Source: DSWT01 sp035415725 (GTDB lineage: Bacteria; Chloroflexota; Anaerolineae; B4-G1; SLSP01). From it: DNA of 23,885 nucleotides. How positions within the stretch are numbered: the stretch's first letter is position 1; each line of letters starts with the position of its first letter. The stretch spans positions 1 to 23,885 of the forward strand of contig DAOOGN010000071.1 in NCBI GenBank assembly GCA_035415725.1, given 5' to 3'. Position numbers and translations under genes: made by a program. Below, in pieces: positions 14,430-22,112 of this stretch. The notes below the pieces were generated by a model. It saw only the letters and a program-made list of their open reading frames with translations, did not search any database and was not told where the DNA came from.

Positions 14430-15695
14430 TTACGGTTTTTCCATTTCTGCCAGGGCCGTGTAAGCCGGACGCACCGCCCCTCCCTGCCACAGGTCAGGGT
14501 CCGTGTCGCCACATCCCCACCAGAAGGGGTCGACAATTCCCCACCAGAACTCCTCGTCGTCCGGCGACCAGTGCGGGTCGGGCAGGTTCCACACAAACAT
14601 CGGCCCTATCCAGGGCGACCAATGCTCACGCGCATACCGGAAAGCCCGCACCAGATAATCGGCCTGCTGCTCCGGCGTCACGGCGAACCAGGCGTAATCA
14701 GGATGTTCGGGGCGGTTGTCGGTATGCCAGCCAAATTCCAGGATCGCCACCTGCGTAGCGCCGTCGCCATACTGCTCCATAATCGCGCGCATCGCCTCGA
14801 CATGGCGGAAACAAAAGACAGGATGGCCGCCGTAGCCATTCTCCGGGTTCGCCGCTTCGTCGGGAGATACTTCCGGCGGCGCTTTATAGCCGGGGGCATT
14901 CAGCCCCAACAGGTCAAAATAAGGTGCGGCGCCGGCTTCATACATCCCGATCAGATAATCAACATCCGGTATAGCCTCCGGCGGGCCGGAACCGGTCGGT
15001 GCAAGCCCCGCCGAGATGACCAAAGCTGCGGGATCTGCCGTTTTGATGCCGATGTAGCACGTTTTCAGGACATCAACGTAACTAGCAGGGTCAGGCATCT
15101 GACCGTTCCACTCACGGGCCAGATTGGGTTCGTTCCAGACCTGGTAGCCGCGCACCCGTCCCTTGTAGCGCTCGGCCATCGTCTGACAGAAAACGCCAAA
15201 CGCCGTCACATCCACCGGCAACATCCGTCCGTGCGCATCCGGCTCCGACGGCACCGCCCAGGCGGGCGGATGATCCAGGCGGAAGATCAGGTTCACTTCC
15301 GCTTTCTCCGCCTCTTGGATGAGACGATCCGAACCGGCCCACACGTATCGCCCTGGACCGTCGCCTTCTACGTCTTGCCAGGCCAGCCGCTGCTTGACCC
15401 AGGTGAACCCCGCCTCGTGGATCAGCGGCCAATCGCGCCGCAGGGCAGCCCAGGGGTCCCACCACATATGGATGTTGATGCCGTATTCGGGCGAATCGAA
15501 GCGCCCCGATATGGGCCACGAGGTTGGCGTTGGCTGCGGCGTAGGAGTGGGGGAGAACGTCGTGGGACGCAGTGTCCCTAACTGGTCAATCAACATCACG
15601 ACGATGGCCAAGATGACGGTGACCAGGACGACCAGGACACGGCGTCGACGCCGTGTCGCCCGCCGGAGCGTTTCAGACAAAGGAGCCGATGTCAT
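14430..15695 (-). CDS. Membrane-anchored clan GH-A glycosidase-like protein 1
   Basis: The 421-residue protein starts with basic sequence (RRATRRRRR) and one membrane helix (VLVVLVTVILAIVVMLI, about residues 20-36), then a Pro/Thr linker, and a TIM-barrel domain from about residue 65. Clan GH-A marks are QVWNEPNL with the acid/base Glu189 and AILEFGW with the nucleophile Glu320, spaced as in GH5/GH39-type enzymes. GYQVWNEPN and the aromatic-rich end (FVWNLPDPHW) fit sugar binding. The domain should face outside the cell. The substrate cannot be told. It begins 9 nt after the stop of the related gene at 15705-17078, without a clear ribosome site, so translation is probably coupled. The Trp-rich segment near residues 380-400 (EEFWWGIVDPFWWG) is unusual. 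Confidence 0.8.
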   Translation of the reverse strand: MTSAPLSETLRRATRRRRRVLVVLVTVILAIVVMLIDQLGTLRPTTFSPTPTPQPTPTSWPISGRFDSPEYGINIHMWWDPWAALRRDWPLIHEAGFTWVKQRLAWQDVEGDGPGRYVWAGSDRLIQEAEKAEVNLIFRLDHPPAWAVPSEPDAHGRMLPVDVTAFGVFCQTMAERYKGRVRGYQVWNEPNLAREWNGQMPDPASYVDVLKTCYIGIKTADPAALVISAGLAPTGSGPPEAIPDVDYLIGMYEAGAAPYFDLLGLNAPGYKAPPEVSPDEAANPENGYGGHPVFCFRHVEAMRAIMEQYGDGATQVAILEFGWHTDNRPEHPDYAWFAVTPEQQADYLVRAFRYAREHWSPWIGPMFVWNLPDPHWSPDDEEFWWGIVDPFWWGCGDTDPDLWQGGAVRPAYTALAEMEKP

Positions 15696-15704
15696 CGTGA
15701 ACGA

Positions 15705-17078
15705 TTAGGGGATCTTGGGCATCTCTCCCAACGCGCCGTAGGCCGGGCGGGCCGCGCCTTGCAGGTCCAGGATGCTGTAAGGGGCGTTGGGGTCGGTTGC
15801 ACCGATCCCTCCTTTGTAGGAATAATCCAGGTTCCACAGAAACGCCAGGTGGACAAAGCCCCATTCGCGCATCAACTGAAAAGCCTGGACATCCCATTCA
15901 GCCTGTTCCGCCAGTGTATTATCCTGGGCAAACTCGAAGCCCGTCGGTGTCGCCCCAAAACCCTCGGATGTGGCCCAGCCAAACTCGGTCACGCACAGCG
16001 GCTTATTGAAGCCCGCTTTCTGCACCATCTCATGGTACCCCCAGAGCGTGCTCTTGAAGGACCAGGAATGATCGGGATTGTCGAACGGGCCGCGAAATTG
16101 GGCCGTCGGGTCGTTGTACCCCTCGTCCCACGCCACGTCAGGCGGCATGTTGATACCGTTGTGATGGGCGCCCACACAATCGGCATAGTCGAGGAACCCC
16201 GCGTCGATCATCTGCTGAAAATAGAGGAAGTCATCCATATAAATCACGCGGTTGGGGTTGGTGGAGTCGGTCGCCGAAGCGCCCACCGGCGACAGCGCCC
16301 CGCTGATGACGATGATGTTGGGATCGCGGCTTTTGATGGTCTGGTAAGAAAGGCGCAACATCTCCACATAACTGGCCGCTTTCACCCCTTCGGCGGTGTC
16401 CCACTCGCGGTCCAGGTTTTGTTCATTCCAGACCTCAATAGCATGGATTTTTCCCTTGTAACGGTCGACCATTTCGCCCAAAAAGTTTGTAAACAAGGTC
16501 AAATCGTCGGGCGGCGCCGCCTGCGGATTAGCGTCAAAGTAGGTGCGGGACCAATCCGGCGCCCCGACGACGCTTAGCAGCACTTTCAAACCACGCTCGT
16601 TGGCGAAATCAACCATGACATCGTAGCCGCTCCAATCCATCTGCCCCGGCGCGGTTGAGAAGTGATCCCACCGCACCTGCTGTTTGACCCAGTTGAACTT
16701 GAGTTGATACGCAATCTGGTCGAGCGTGTAATCCGGCAAGCTGATGGCGTGCGCGGCAATGCCATAGCCAAATTCGCCCCACGGCAACGGCGCAAGCGTA
16801 GGATTACTCTGCCCGCTGCTCTCCGGCGTTGGCGTGGGCAAGATGATCATGCCGCCCGGTGTTGGCGTCGGATGTTCCGCCAGCGGTGTGTTCGTCACCG
16901 TGGCAGCCGGCGGCATCGTTGCCGGCGCGTTACGTCCCGCGGGTAAGTGAATCCAACCCAAGACGCACGCCAACGCGAGCGCCAACAGTACACACCAGAT
17001 CACGATCGCCACAACCAGTTTACGGCCTTTTAAACCGGCAAAAATGTCCCCCACATGTTGCAGAAATGGGCTATCCAT
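15705..17078 (-). CDS. Membrane-anchored clan GH-A glycosidase-like protein 2
   Basis: The 457-residue protein is built like the gene after it: a cytosolic start, one membrane helix (LVVAIVIWCVLLALALACVL, about residues 21-41), a Thr/Pro-rich linker (about 48-90), and a TIM-barrel glycosidase-like domain. The acid/base is Glu219 in EVWNEQNLDREW and the nucleophile Glu365 in CVTEFGW. YKGKIHAIEVWNE and the SGALSPVG stretch match protein 1 in order, so the pair looks like an old tandem duplication. I use ATG 17078, 4 nt after GGAGG at 17083-17087; the TTG one codon upstream is too close to it. The extracellular domain may trim a polysaccharide or glycoprotein, but no substrate can be assigned. 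The Asn-Glu-Gln (not Asn-Glu-Pro) catalytic motif is a departure from protein 1. Confidence 0.8.
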   Translation of the reverse strand: MDSPFLQHVGDIFAGLKGRKLVVAIVIWCVLLALALACVLGWIHLPAGRNAPATMPPAATVTNTPLAEHPTPTPGGMIILPTPTPESSGQSNPTLAPLPWGEFGYGIAAHAISLPDYTLDQIAYQLKFNWVKQQVRWDHFSTAPGQMDWSGYDVMVDFANERGLKVLLSVVGAPDWSRTYFDANPQAAPPDDLTLFTNFLGEMVDRYKGKIHAIEVWNEQNLDREWDTAEGVKAASYVEMLRLSYQTIKSRDPNIIVISGALSPVGASATDSTNPNRVIYMDDFLYFQQMIDAGFLDYADCVGAHHNGINMPPDVAWDEGYNDPTAQFRGPFDNPDHSWSFKSTLWGYHEMVQKAGFNKPLCVTEFGWATSEGFGATPTGFEFAQDNTLAEQAEWDVQAFQLMREWGFVHLAFLWNLDYSYKGGIGATDPNAPYSILDLQGAARPAYGALGEMPKIP

Positions 17079-17088
17079 CAATCCTCCA

Positions 17089-17127
17089 TGCTATTCTTGA
17101 GTGCTATTCTTGAGTGCTATCCTTGAG
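17089..17127. repeat. 13-bp tandem repeat, three units
   Basis: TGCTATTCTTGAG occurs at 17089-17101, 17102-17114 and, with one change, 17115-17127, directly upstream of the minus-strand glycosidase gene. It may overlap that gene's 5' UTR. Confidence 0.8.
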
Positions 17128-17186
17128 ATGGAAACCTGATGAAGGTTTGTGTATCCATGCATGTCAGTCGGGAATTCCGTTTTGGC

Positions 17187-17325
17187 TCTCTGGGATTTTG
17201 CGTGGTGATGGAAAAACGGCTTGAGTTTTTGCCGCGGATGACACGGATTTTCACTGATTTTTTATACTTTGCGTGTAAATCCGTGGCTGGTTTTTTATTT
17301 CGACCCCACAAAGTCCTGAAGAACC
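17187..17325 (-). repeat. Repeat family B, complete copy (B3), inverted
   Basis: Read on the minus strand it runs from GGTTCTTCAGG to CCCAGAGAG with the CACGGATTTACACG and AAATCCGTGTCATCCG halves intact. It lies between the glycosidase gene pair and the FmdB-type gene. Confidence 0.85.
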
Positions 17326-17333
17326 TCCGTTTT

Positions 17334-17864
17334 TTATCCCCACCCCAGATCCTTCATCATGGGGGCACGGGGGGACAATGGAGTATGAGCATCGGCAGGG
17401 GAATCTTCGCGGTGCTCAGGCGGGCCGGCGGCCGACATTCGATTTTCGACATGGTCTGAGAAGGCTACTGCGCCGGCCATTTGCGTGGCCTCTGAGGGGT
17501 GCATTTGCGCCGCCAGATCGTCCACGAGATCCGCCACTTCCGCATCGGTCGCACCTTCGGCTCGTCTGGCGAGCAACTCGCGGTACGAGGGGCTTCCATA
17601 AACTCCCTCCGCCTCCTCAAGTCGTCCGGACTGCTGCAAAAAACGTGCTATGGCACGTTGATCATCGCTGTCGACCTGCGTCGCCGCCTCCTGGAATTGG
17701 CGCGCGTGATGTTTTTCGCCGTGAATCACGTTGGCCGTGGAAATCAAGCGCGTGACGGCCGTCGTTCCGCAACGCGGGCAGGGAGGAGGAGGCGCATCGA
17801 TATGCTTCGCCAGGTGGCGAAATCGCCCTTCACATACAGCGCAGTAATACTCGTAAATTGGCAT
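17334..17864 (-). CDS. FmdB-type putative regulatory zinc ribbon protein
   Basis: The 176-residue protein opens with the FmdB/CxxC zinc-ribbon domain: MPIYEYYCAVCEGRF, then PPPCPRCGTTAVTRLIS, giving two CxxC pairs (about residues 9-12 and 29-32) for one Zn. The founder FmdB was named from an amide-metabolism operon, but the family has no established general function; regulation is only proposed. After residue 55 the sequence is helical and charged (SDDQRAIARFLQQSGRLEEAEGVYG), then an acidic and Pro-rich tail, which is longer than in most members (often 60-110 residues). I use the ATG at 17864, with TGGAG just upstream, because the domain begins there; the in-frame codon at 17882 adds six residues without support. 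The gene stands alone. Confidence 0.82.
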   Translation of the reverse strand: MPIYEYYCAVCEGRFRHLAKHIDAPPPPCPRCGTTAVTRLISTANVIHGEKHHARQFQEAATQVDSDDQRAIARFLQQSGRLEEAEGVYGSPSYRELLARRAEGATDAEVADLVDDLAAQMHPSEATQMAGAVAFSDHVENRMSAAGPPEHREDSPADAHTPLSPRAPMMKDLGWG

Positions 17865-17966
17865 AGACTCCAGATTCAGCACCGGCTCCGCGCTGTTTCC
17901 GGCAGGAGCCTGATTCTATCTTTACAAGCATAAGTATACCCGCCTTCCAGAAAGGAGCAAGCGCAG

Positions 17967-18155
17967 CTATGAGGTTTCCGCCCACGTCTGGATCTGCGGC
18001 GGCTCAAGACTGGAGACCGGCCACAGTCCTTCAAGTGTCATTCCCAGATAGCTAGCGACTCTTTGCCAGTAATCTGCCGTATACCCGCGGCCTGCCGATG
18101 GTTTATGAGTCCGAACGAGGTAAGGGGTTGTCAGGCCGGTCGCAGAGAATAGCAT
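17967..18155 (-). CDS. Small ORF overlapping the lipoprotein 3' end; doubtful
   Basis: This 62-codon frame begins inside the lipoprotein gene in a different frame and continues past its stop to 17967. The part beyond the overlap (YTADYWQRVASYLGMTLEGLWPVSSLE) has a plausible, non-repetitive composition. It could be a frameshifted remnant of a longer lipoprotein tail, a small gene, or chance. No convincing ribosome site is present (GCAGCGGCGGGC before the ATG). I recognise no family. Confidence 0.2.
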   Translation of the reverse strand: MLFSATGLTTPYLVRTHKPSAGRGYTADYWQRVASYLGMTLEGLWPVSSLEPPQIQTWAETS

Positions 18156-18843
18156 GCCCGCCGCTGCGATTGGTATGCAGGGTATAGGTGTTTCCGCCGC
18201 TGGTGAGGACGATGCGATAACCAGGGGTGATGACCATCAAGCACTGCTCGCCCGGCCTGGCGCATCCCAAACAGGAATTCGCCCACTCTACGGCTTCCAC
18301 AGTGAGCACAGCTACCGACTCTCTCGTCACACCGACCTGCTCAATCAACACTTGGATCGCCGCCTCGACGGCGGGATTGTCCTGAGCCGTTGCCGTGGGC
18401 CGGACAGCCGTGGGTGTGCAGATGACAAACAACTTCGGATTCTCCGGCATGTGGACGTTATAGGTATGGCCGGCAGTATCGGTGAAGACAGTGCGCCAGC
18501 CCGGTGTCAAGACTTGCGCGTACATTTTCCCTGCTTGTGGACATCCCAGACTGGCATCCGGCCAGACGACCTCTTCTGTGGAGACCAATGTTAGCTCCGC
18601 CGGGGCAATCTGCACCTGCTCGGCAACGAGTTGACGCAAAGTGGTTATCGCTGCATCCTCCATGACGTTTGGCAACGAGGATGTCGGCAGCACCGACAAC
18701 GGCGGCGTCGGCTGCACCGACGGCGAGCGCTCCCGGTCGCTATCCGCTACTGGCGTCCCCCCGGCAGGCGCGTCCGACACGCCACCGGCACACGCCGCCA
18801 GTAATAACATCAAAAATACAAGCCCTAACCAGAGATGTTTCAT
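18103..18843 (-). CDS. Lipoprotein with a duplicated Cys-containing domain
   Basis: The 246-residue protein has a lipoprotein signal (LGLVFLMLLLAACAG, acylated Cys about residue 18), then a Ser/Pro/Thr-rich linker to about residue 60. Two copies of one domain follow: about 65-140 and 157-235. Shared landmarks are a helix with V-E-Q-V, then V-E/V-W, then LGC (SLGCPQAGKMYAQVLTPGWRTVF against CLGCARPGEQCLMVITPGYRIVL) and Y-x-x-H. Similar units occur in cyanobacterial and Chloroflexota envelope proteins with no function I can name. Each copy ends in a Cys (VICTPT, ILCDRP) that may pair with the LGC cysteine outside the cell; that is an inference. The start at 18843 has AAAGGAGGAC just upstream. 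Confidence 0.8.
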   Translation of the reverse strand: MKHLWLGLVFLMLLLAACAGGVSDAPAGGTPVADSDRERSPSVQPTPPLSVLPTSSLPNVMEDAAITTLRQLVAEQVQIAPAELTLVSTEEVVWPDASLGCPQAGKMYAQVLTPGWRTVFTDTAGHTYNVHMPENPKLFVICTPTAVRPTATAQDNPAVEAAIQVLIEQVGVTRESVAVLTVEAVEWANSCLGCARPGEQCLMVITPGYRIVLTSGGNTYTLHTNRSGGHAILCDRPDNPLPRSDS

Positions 18844-18986
18844 TCCGTCCTCCTTTTGTAGAGCGAATTGGCAACTCGCGCTATACGTTCATACTGTTTG
18901 CATACCATAGACGCTCAAAAAATACTCGAGGTTCCCTGTTGAAGTTGATTTGCTCTTCCTCTACCTGCGAGTATAATCCACTAAAC

Positions 18987-19170
18987 GTAACTATTCAGCC
19001 ACCCTGGCCGGGTGGCGAACGGGACTTTGGGGAGGGTGCATAGTAGGTTGCCCCTTCGGTCATAGGTGCTGACCCTCTCATCTCCCAACCCCCTTCTCCC
19101 CCGCAAGCGGGGAAGAAGGGGGCGAAAAAGAGGGGGGATGGGCTGATAAAAGCACGCAATCTCGTCATCC
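18987..19170 (-). repeat. Repeat family A, full-length copy (A5), inverted
   Basis: The copy begins (plus strand) with GTAACTATTCAGCC and ends with ATCTCGTCATCC, the same two ends as A4 on the opposite strand. The CCCCGCAAGCGGGG palindrome sits at 19101-19115. The gap from 18844 to 19406 holds this copy, an unassigned stretch at 19171-19251, and the MITE-like element. Confidence 0.8.
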
Positions 19171-19258
19171 ATAAGCACTTTGCATACCAAAATCCGCGCA
19201 AGACCTGATATAGAGAATAAGTTGCTTTGCCAGGTTTCTGAGCCTGAATAGATACCAC

Positions 19259-19380
19259 AGGACTTACGCCAGCCTGGCTCGAATCAAGCGGCGGAGGATT
19301 TGGAGTGATGCCTTCAGGCGTCTCTTAGGAGCTAAGAACGGCTAAAGCCGTCACTACAAACGGAAATTTGCGTAAGTCCT
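19259..19380. mobile_element. 122-bp MITE-like element with 11-bp terminal inverted repeats
   Basis: AGGACTTACGC (19259-19269) and GCGTAAGTCCT (19370-19380) are exact inverted ends. ATACCA lies at 19252-19257 (one base before the left end) and again at 19381-19386 directly after the right end, a likely target duplication. The interior (no ORF) has short stems such as CGGCTAAAGCCG at 19339-19350. The AGGACTTACGC end resembles ends of insertion sequences and MITEs common in cyanobacteria, but no transposase is present in this window. Confidence 0.75.
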
Positions 19381-19406
19381 ATACCAATAAACAACATGGA
19401 GAAAAC

Positions 19407-20330
19407 GTGAATCCAATCCTGACCCGCCATTTATACGGCAGCGTGCGCAAGAAGCGTTTTTTTTGGTTCTTGAGCCTTTATCTCTTGTGTATTGGGCTAT
19501 TAGCTCTTTTCTTTGTATTGGTGATTGCGGTTCCGCTTTTCAGCAGCACTTCCACAACCTCGATGCTCAATATCTTCACCGGCGGGCGATCTTTGTACTG
19601 GTTCTCAAGCGTGATTCTGATTCTGACGTCCAGCTTGCTCGTTCCCATCAATGCGTTAGGTGCATTCGCCGGGGAACGCGAAAATCGGACCATAGAACTC
19701 CTGGTTACAACTACCCTCAAGGCCCGCGACATCGTCCTGGGAAAACTGACTTCTGCCGGGGCGACGGGGGCTATCTACGTTCTGGCGCCCCTCCCGTTGT
19801 TAATGACCGGATTTTGGTTGGGCGGTGTCACCATCGAAGAATTGGGAATCACGCTGGTCTTCCTTGTGCTGACGATGAGCATGAGCATCGCCTGGGCGTT
19901 GTTTATCTCTTCCTTTGCGCGCAAGACAATCGCCGCGGTCTTAATTTTTTTTGGACTGACTCTGGCCTCCACTCCCATCATTCTCATTCTGGGGGTGGCG
20001 CTCGGCGGATTATCTCAAGCATGGCAATACAATACCGTTACCAACATACAACCTTTCTGGATCGAAGCTATGATCCAATACGGTTGGGTCATCCTGGCCG
20101 GATTCCACCCCCTGGTCGCCGCTATTGTGACGGAGGCGATGATCTTCCAGCAAGATTCGTGGCTGTTGCTCCACTTCACAGTCGAACGTTCCAACGTCAT
20201 CACCGGCGCTACCATCACCGGCAGTCTGACACTTCCCTCACCGTGGATCACCTTCACGATCTTCGCCATCATCGCCACGGCCGTGCTTTTGCGGATAACC
20301 ATCTGGCGAATAGGACGAACGGAGCGTTGA
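19407..20330 (+). CDS. ABC-2 type transporter permease
   Basis: The 307-residue membrane protein has about six hydrophobic helices: about residues 22-44, 62-82, 118-141, 149-170, 177-205 and 275-297. Between helices 2 and 3 lies GAFAGERENRTIELLVTTTLKARDIVLGKLTSA, the amphipathic coupling segment (ERENRTIELLLTTPL type) that marks ABC-2 exporter permeases. GTG 19407 follows GGAG at 19398-19401; the longer frame starts inside the MITE-like element. The downstream gene begins 1 nt after its stop, so the two are co-transcribed. The ATPase that such a permease needs is not in this window; it either lies elsewhere or was lost where repeats now occupy the upstream region. The substrate is unknown. 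Confidence 0.88.
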   Translation: MNPILTRHLYGSVRKKRFFWFLSLYLLCIGLLALFFVLVIAVPLFSSTSTTSMLNIFTGGRSLYWFSSVILILTSSLLVPINALGAFAGERENRTIELLVTTTLKARDIVLGKLTSAGATGAIYVLAPLPLLMTGFWLGGVTIEELGITLVFLVLTMSMSIAWALFISSFARKTIAAVLIFFGLTLASTPIILILGVALGGLSQAWQYNTVTNIQPFWIEAMIQYGWVILAGFHPLVAAIVTEAMIFQQDSWLLLHFTVERSNVITGATITGSLTLPSPWITFTIFAIIATAVLLRITIWRIGRTER

Positions 20331-20331
20331 T

Positions 20332-21879
20332 ATGAAGCCGGCTCTCGATCACGAAATCGCGCGTCTAACACGCGCGCTCCGTTGGCACAGAGCGGTCTAT
20401 GGCAGCGGATGGGGCGTCGTCGGTGCGCTGGCCGGGATTCTCATTATGGCCGGCATCGCGCGCCTCACCCCGCTGTGGCACCAGGCCGAGTTACGGCTGG
20501 CTGGCGTCTGGGCTGTGGGCGGGGGACTCTTCCTGGGATCCCTGCTCGGCTATGCATGGCCTGCCCCTTTATCGCGGCGACTGAGAATGTTCGACCGGCG
20601 ACTCCATCTTGCCGACCGCCTGACGACCGCCTGGGAACTCTCACAAGGTCGCATCAACGCTCCTGCAGCGCTCACCCGCCTGCAACAAGAAGAGACGTTG
20701 ACTGCCGTGCGCGCCATCGATCCCCGACCTGCCTTCCCCCTGCGTCCACCACGCGCCGCGGGCATCCTGGCGCTCGTATTACTGCTGGGGCTTATCCCGG
20801 CGCTCTTCCTCGCCAATCCCCAAGAGAGCGTACTCGCCCGCCGCGAGGCGCAACAGCAAGCCACAGAAGCCGCCATCGCCCAACTGGAGACGGCGCAAGA
20901 AGCTCTGGCAGACAGCTCGACGCTCTCCGCGGCGGAACGTGAAGTTGCCCTCAAGGCGCTCGAAGAAGCGCTGGCCACCCTGCGCGACCGGCACAGCACG
21001 TCCGAAGAACAACGCACGGCCCTCTCCGAAGCGGAGCGTCAACTGGCAGCGCTCCGCTCACCGGAAGCCGCCGCGCAGGTCCAACGCCTGGCAGAAGCTG
21101 CTCCCCTCTCCTCCGCCGAAATTGTGCAACCGTTGACCACGGCCCTGCAACAAGGCGATCCAGAAGCCGCGGCGGAATATCTCCGCAGCCTGATCGATCC
21201 GACGTACCAACAGTCCCTCACGGCTGAGGAAATGCTGGCATTGGCTGACGCTTTCACCCAAATCGCCGACACCTTGCAAAGCACCGATCCCGCGCTGGCG
21301 GAACAGTTCCAGGATATCGCCCAGGAGCTCTACAGCGGCGACATAGCTTCCGCCAGTGAAGCCGTGCAGCGCGCCGCGGACACTCTCTCTGCGACCGCCC
21401 AGGCCGATGCTCCCAATCAAACCCTGGAGCAGGCGCAGGCCAGCCTTCAACAGGCCCAGGAGAGCCTGGGAGACGCGCAACGCCCCACAACGGCTCAAGC
21501 GTCAGCGGAAAACGCTGCAACGCAACCTGGTGCCGCAGCAGGGCCAGGGAAGCCGAAAACGGGAGCAGACCCGGGCGCCGGCGATGAACCCGGCGGGATC
21601 GCCGTCGGCGGACATCACGAGGACGTGGGCAGTAGCAACCCTTATGGGGCTGAAGAAGCGCCGCGCCTCAGCGGGCAAGGGGGTGATATCACCCTTCCCC
21701 GCCAGGAAACGTTCGGCCCGCCGCAAACCACCCTCGGAACACCAGGAGACACGCGCGTCCCTTATGAGGATGTCTACACTACCTACGTCGAAGCCGCCAG
21801 GGCCGATCTCGCCCGTAGCGCATATCCGCCGGCACTGCGCGCCTATGTGCGCGAGTATTTCAATGGGCTGGAGCCGTAA
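20332..21879 (+). CDS. Membrane protein with long coiled coil, DUF4175-like
   Basis: The 515-residue protein has two membrane segments in its first third (about residues 28-42 with 57-75, then about 142-162, AAGILALVLLLGLIPALFLA). A long Ala/Glu/Gln-rich coiled coil follows (about 170-400, QQQATEAAIAQLETAQEALAD and repeats), then a Gly/Pro/Ala-rich, probably disordered stretch. The last 35 residues (VPYEDVYTTYVEAARADLAR and YVREYFNGLEP) form the conserved end seen in proteins encoded beside MoxR ATPases and DUF58 proteins in Firmicutes and Chloroflexota. Those usual partners are not present in this window. The gene starts 1 nt after the permease. The function is unknown; a scaffold or complex stabiliser is a guess. 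Composition is strongly Ala-rich but codon use looks like its neighbours. Confidence 0.7.
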   Translation: MKPALDHEIARLTRALRWHRAVYGSGWGVVGALAGILIMAGIARLTPLWHQAELRLAGVWAVGGGLFLGSLLGYAWPAPLSRRLRMFDRRLHLADRLTTAWELSQGRINAPAALTRLQQEETLTAVRAIDPRPAFPLRPPRAAGILALVLLLGLIPALFLANPQESVLARREAQQQATEAAIAQLETAQEALADSSTLSAAEREVALKALEEALATLRDRHSTSEEQRTALSEAERQLAALRSPEAAAQVQRLAEAAPLSSAEIVQPLTTALQQGDPEAAAEYLRSLIDPTYQQSLTAEEMLALADAFTQIADTLQSTDPALAEQFQDIAQELYSGDIASASEAVQRAADTLSATAQADAPNQTLEQAQASLQQAQESLGDAQRPTTAQASAENAATQPGAAAGPGKPKTGADPGAGDEPGGIAVGGHHEDVGSSNPYGAEEAPRLSGQGGDITLPRQETFGPPQTTLGTPGDTRVPYEDVYTTYVEAARADLARSAYPPALRAYVREYFNGLEP

Positions 21880-21938
21880 GTTTGATGTATCTATTCAGGC
21901 CAGTCCATCGTGACAGAAATTTCACACCCGTTAGCCAG

Positions 21939-22001
21939 GCGCGGAGCGGATTGTCATGCGCGGAGCGGATTGTCATGCACGGAGCGGATCGCCAGATCCG
22001 C
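21939..22001. repeat. 19-bp tandem repeat (2.7 units) ending in a hairpin
   Basis: GCGCGGAGCGGATTGTCAT occurs at 21939-21957 and 21958-21976, then GCACGGAGCGGATCG at 21977-21991. The third unit runs into GCGGATC GCCA GATCCGC (21984-22001), a 7-bp stem that could stop the upstream transcript. Confidence 0.8.
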
Positions 22002-22033
22002 GATTCTTGCGCGCTTTTGGCCTACAGAGTGCT

Positions 22034-22077
22034 TGGGGATGACAAGATAGGCATACTTCTATGTGCCCATTCCCCCT
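22034..22077 (+). repeat. Repeat family A, left-end fragment (A6)
   Basis: TTGGGGATGACAAGAT and GTGCCCATTCCCCCTG match the left end of copy A4 (12471-12515). The rest of the repeat is missing and the glnA promoter begins right after it. Confidence 0.65.
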
Positions 22078-22078
22078 G

Positions 22079-22106
22079 TTGACAAATATGCCATTTGCGC
22101 TACACT
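22079..22106 (+). promoter_or_regulatory. Promoter of the glnA leader
   Basis: TTGACA (22079-22084), a 16-bp spacer and TACACT (22101-22106) give a strong sigma70-type promoter. Transcription should start near 22113, more than 200 nt before the glnA ATG. The TT of the -35 abuts the repeat A6 fragment. Confidence 0.75.
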
Positions 22107-22112
22107 CAGTGT

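Noticed and set aside
14571..15581. 336-codon plus-strand frame opposite glycosidase-like protein 1
   Set aside because: Arg/His-rich antisense translation with no domain; the minus gene has a helix, linker and catalytic motifs.
15759..16577. 272-codon plus-strand frame opposite glycosidase-like protein 2
   Set aside because: Antisense shadow of a gene with both catalytic Glu motifs.
17089..17127. CRISPR array
   Set aside because: The three 13-bp units abut with no spacers, and no cas genes are present. The same holds for the 21939 array.
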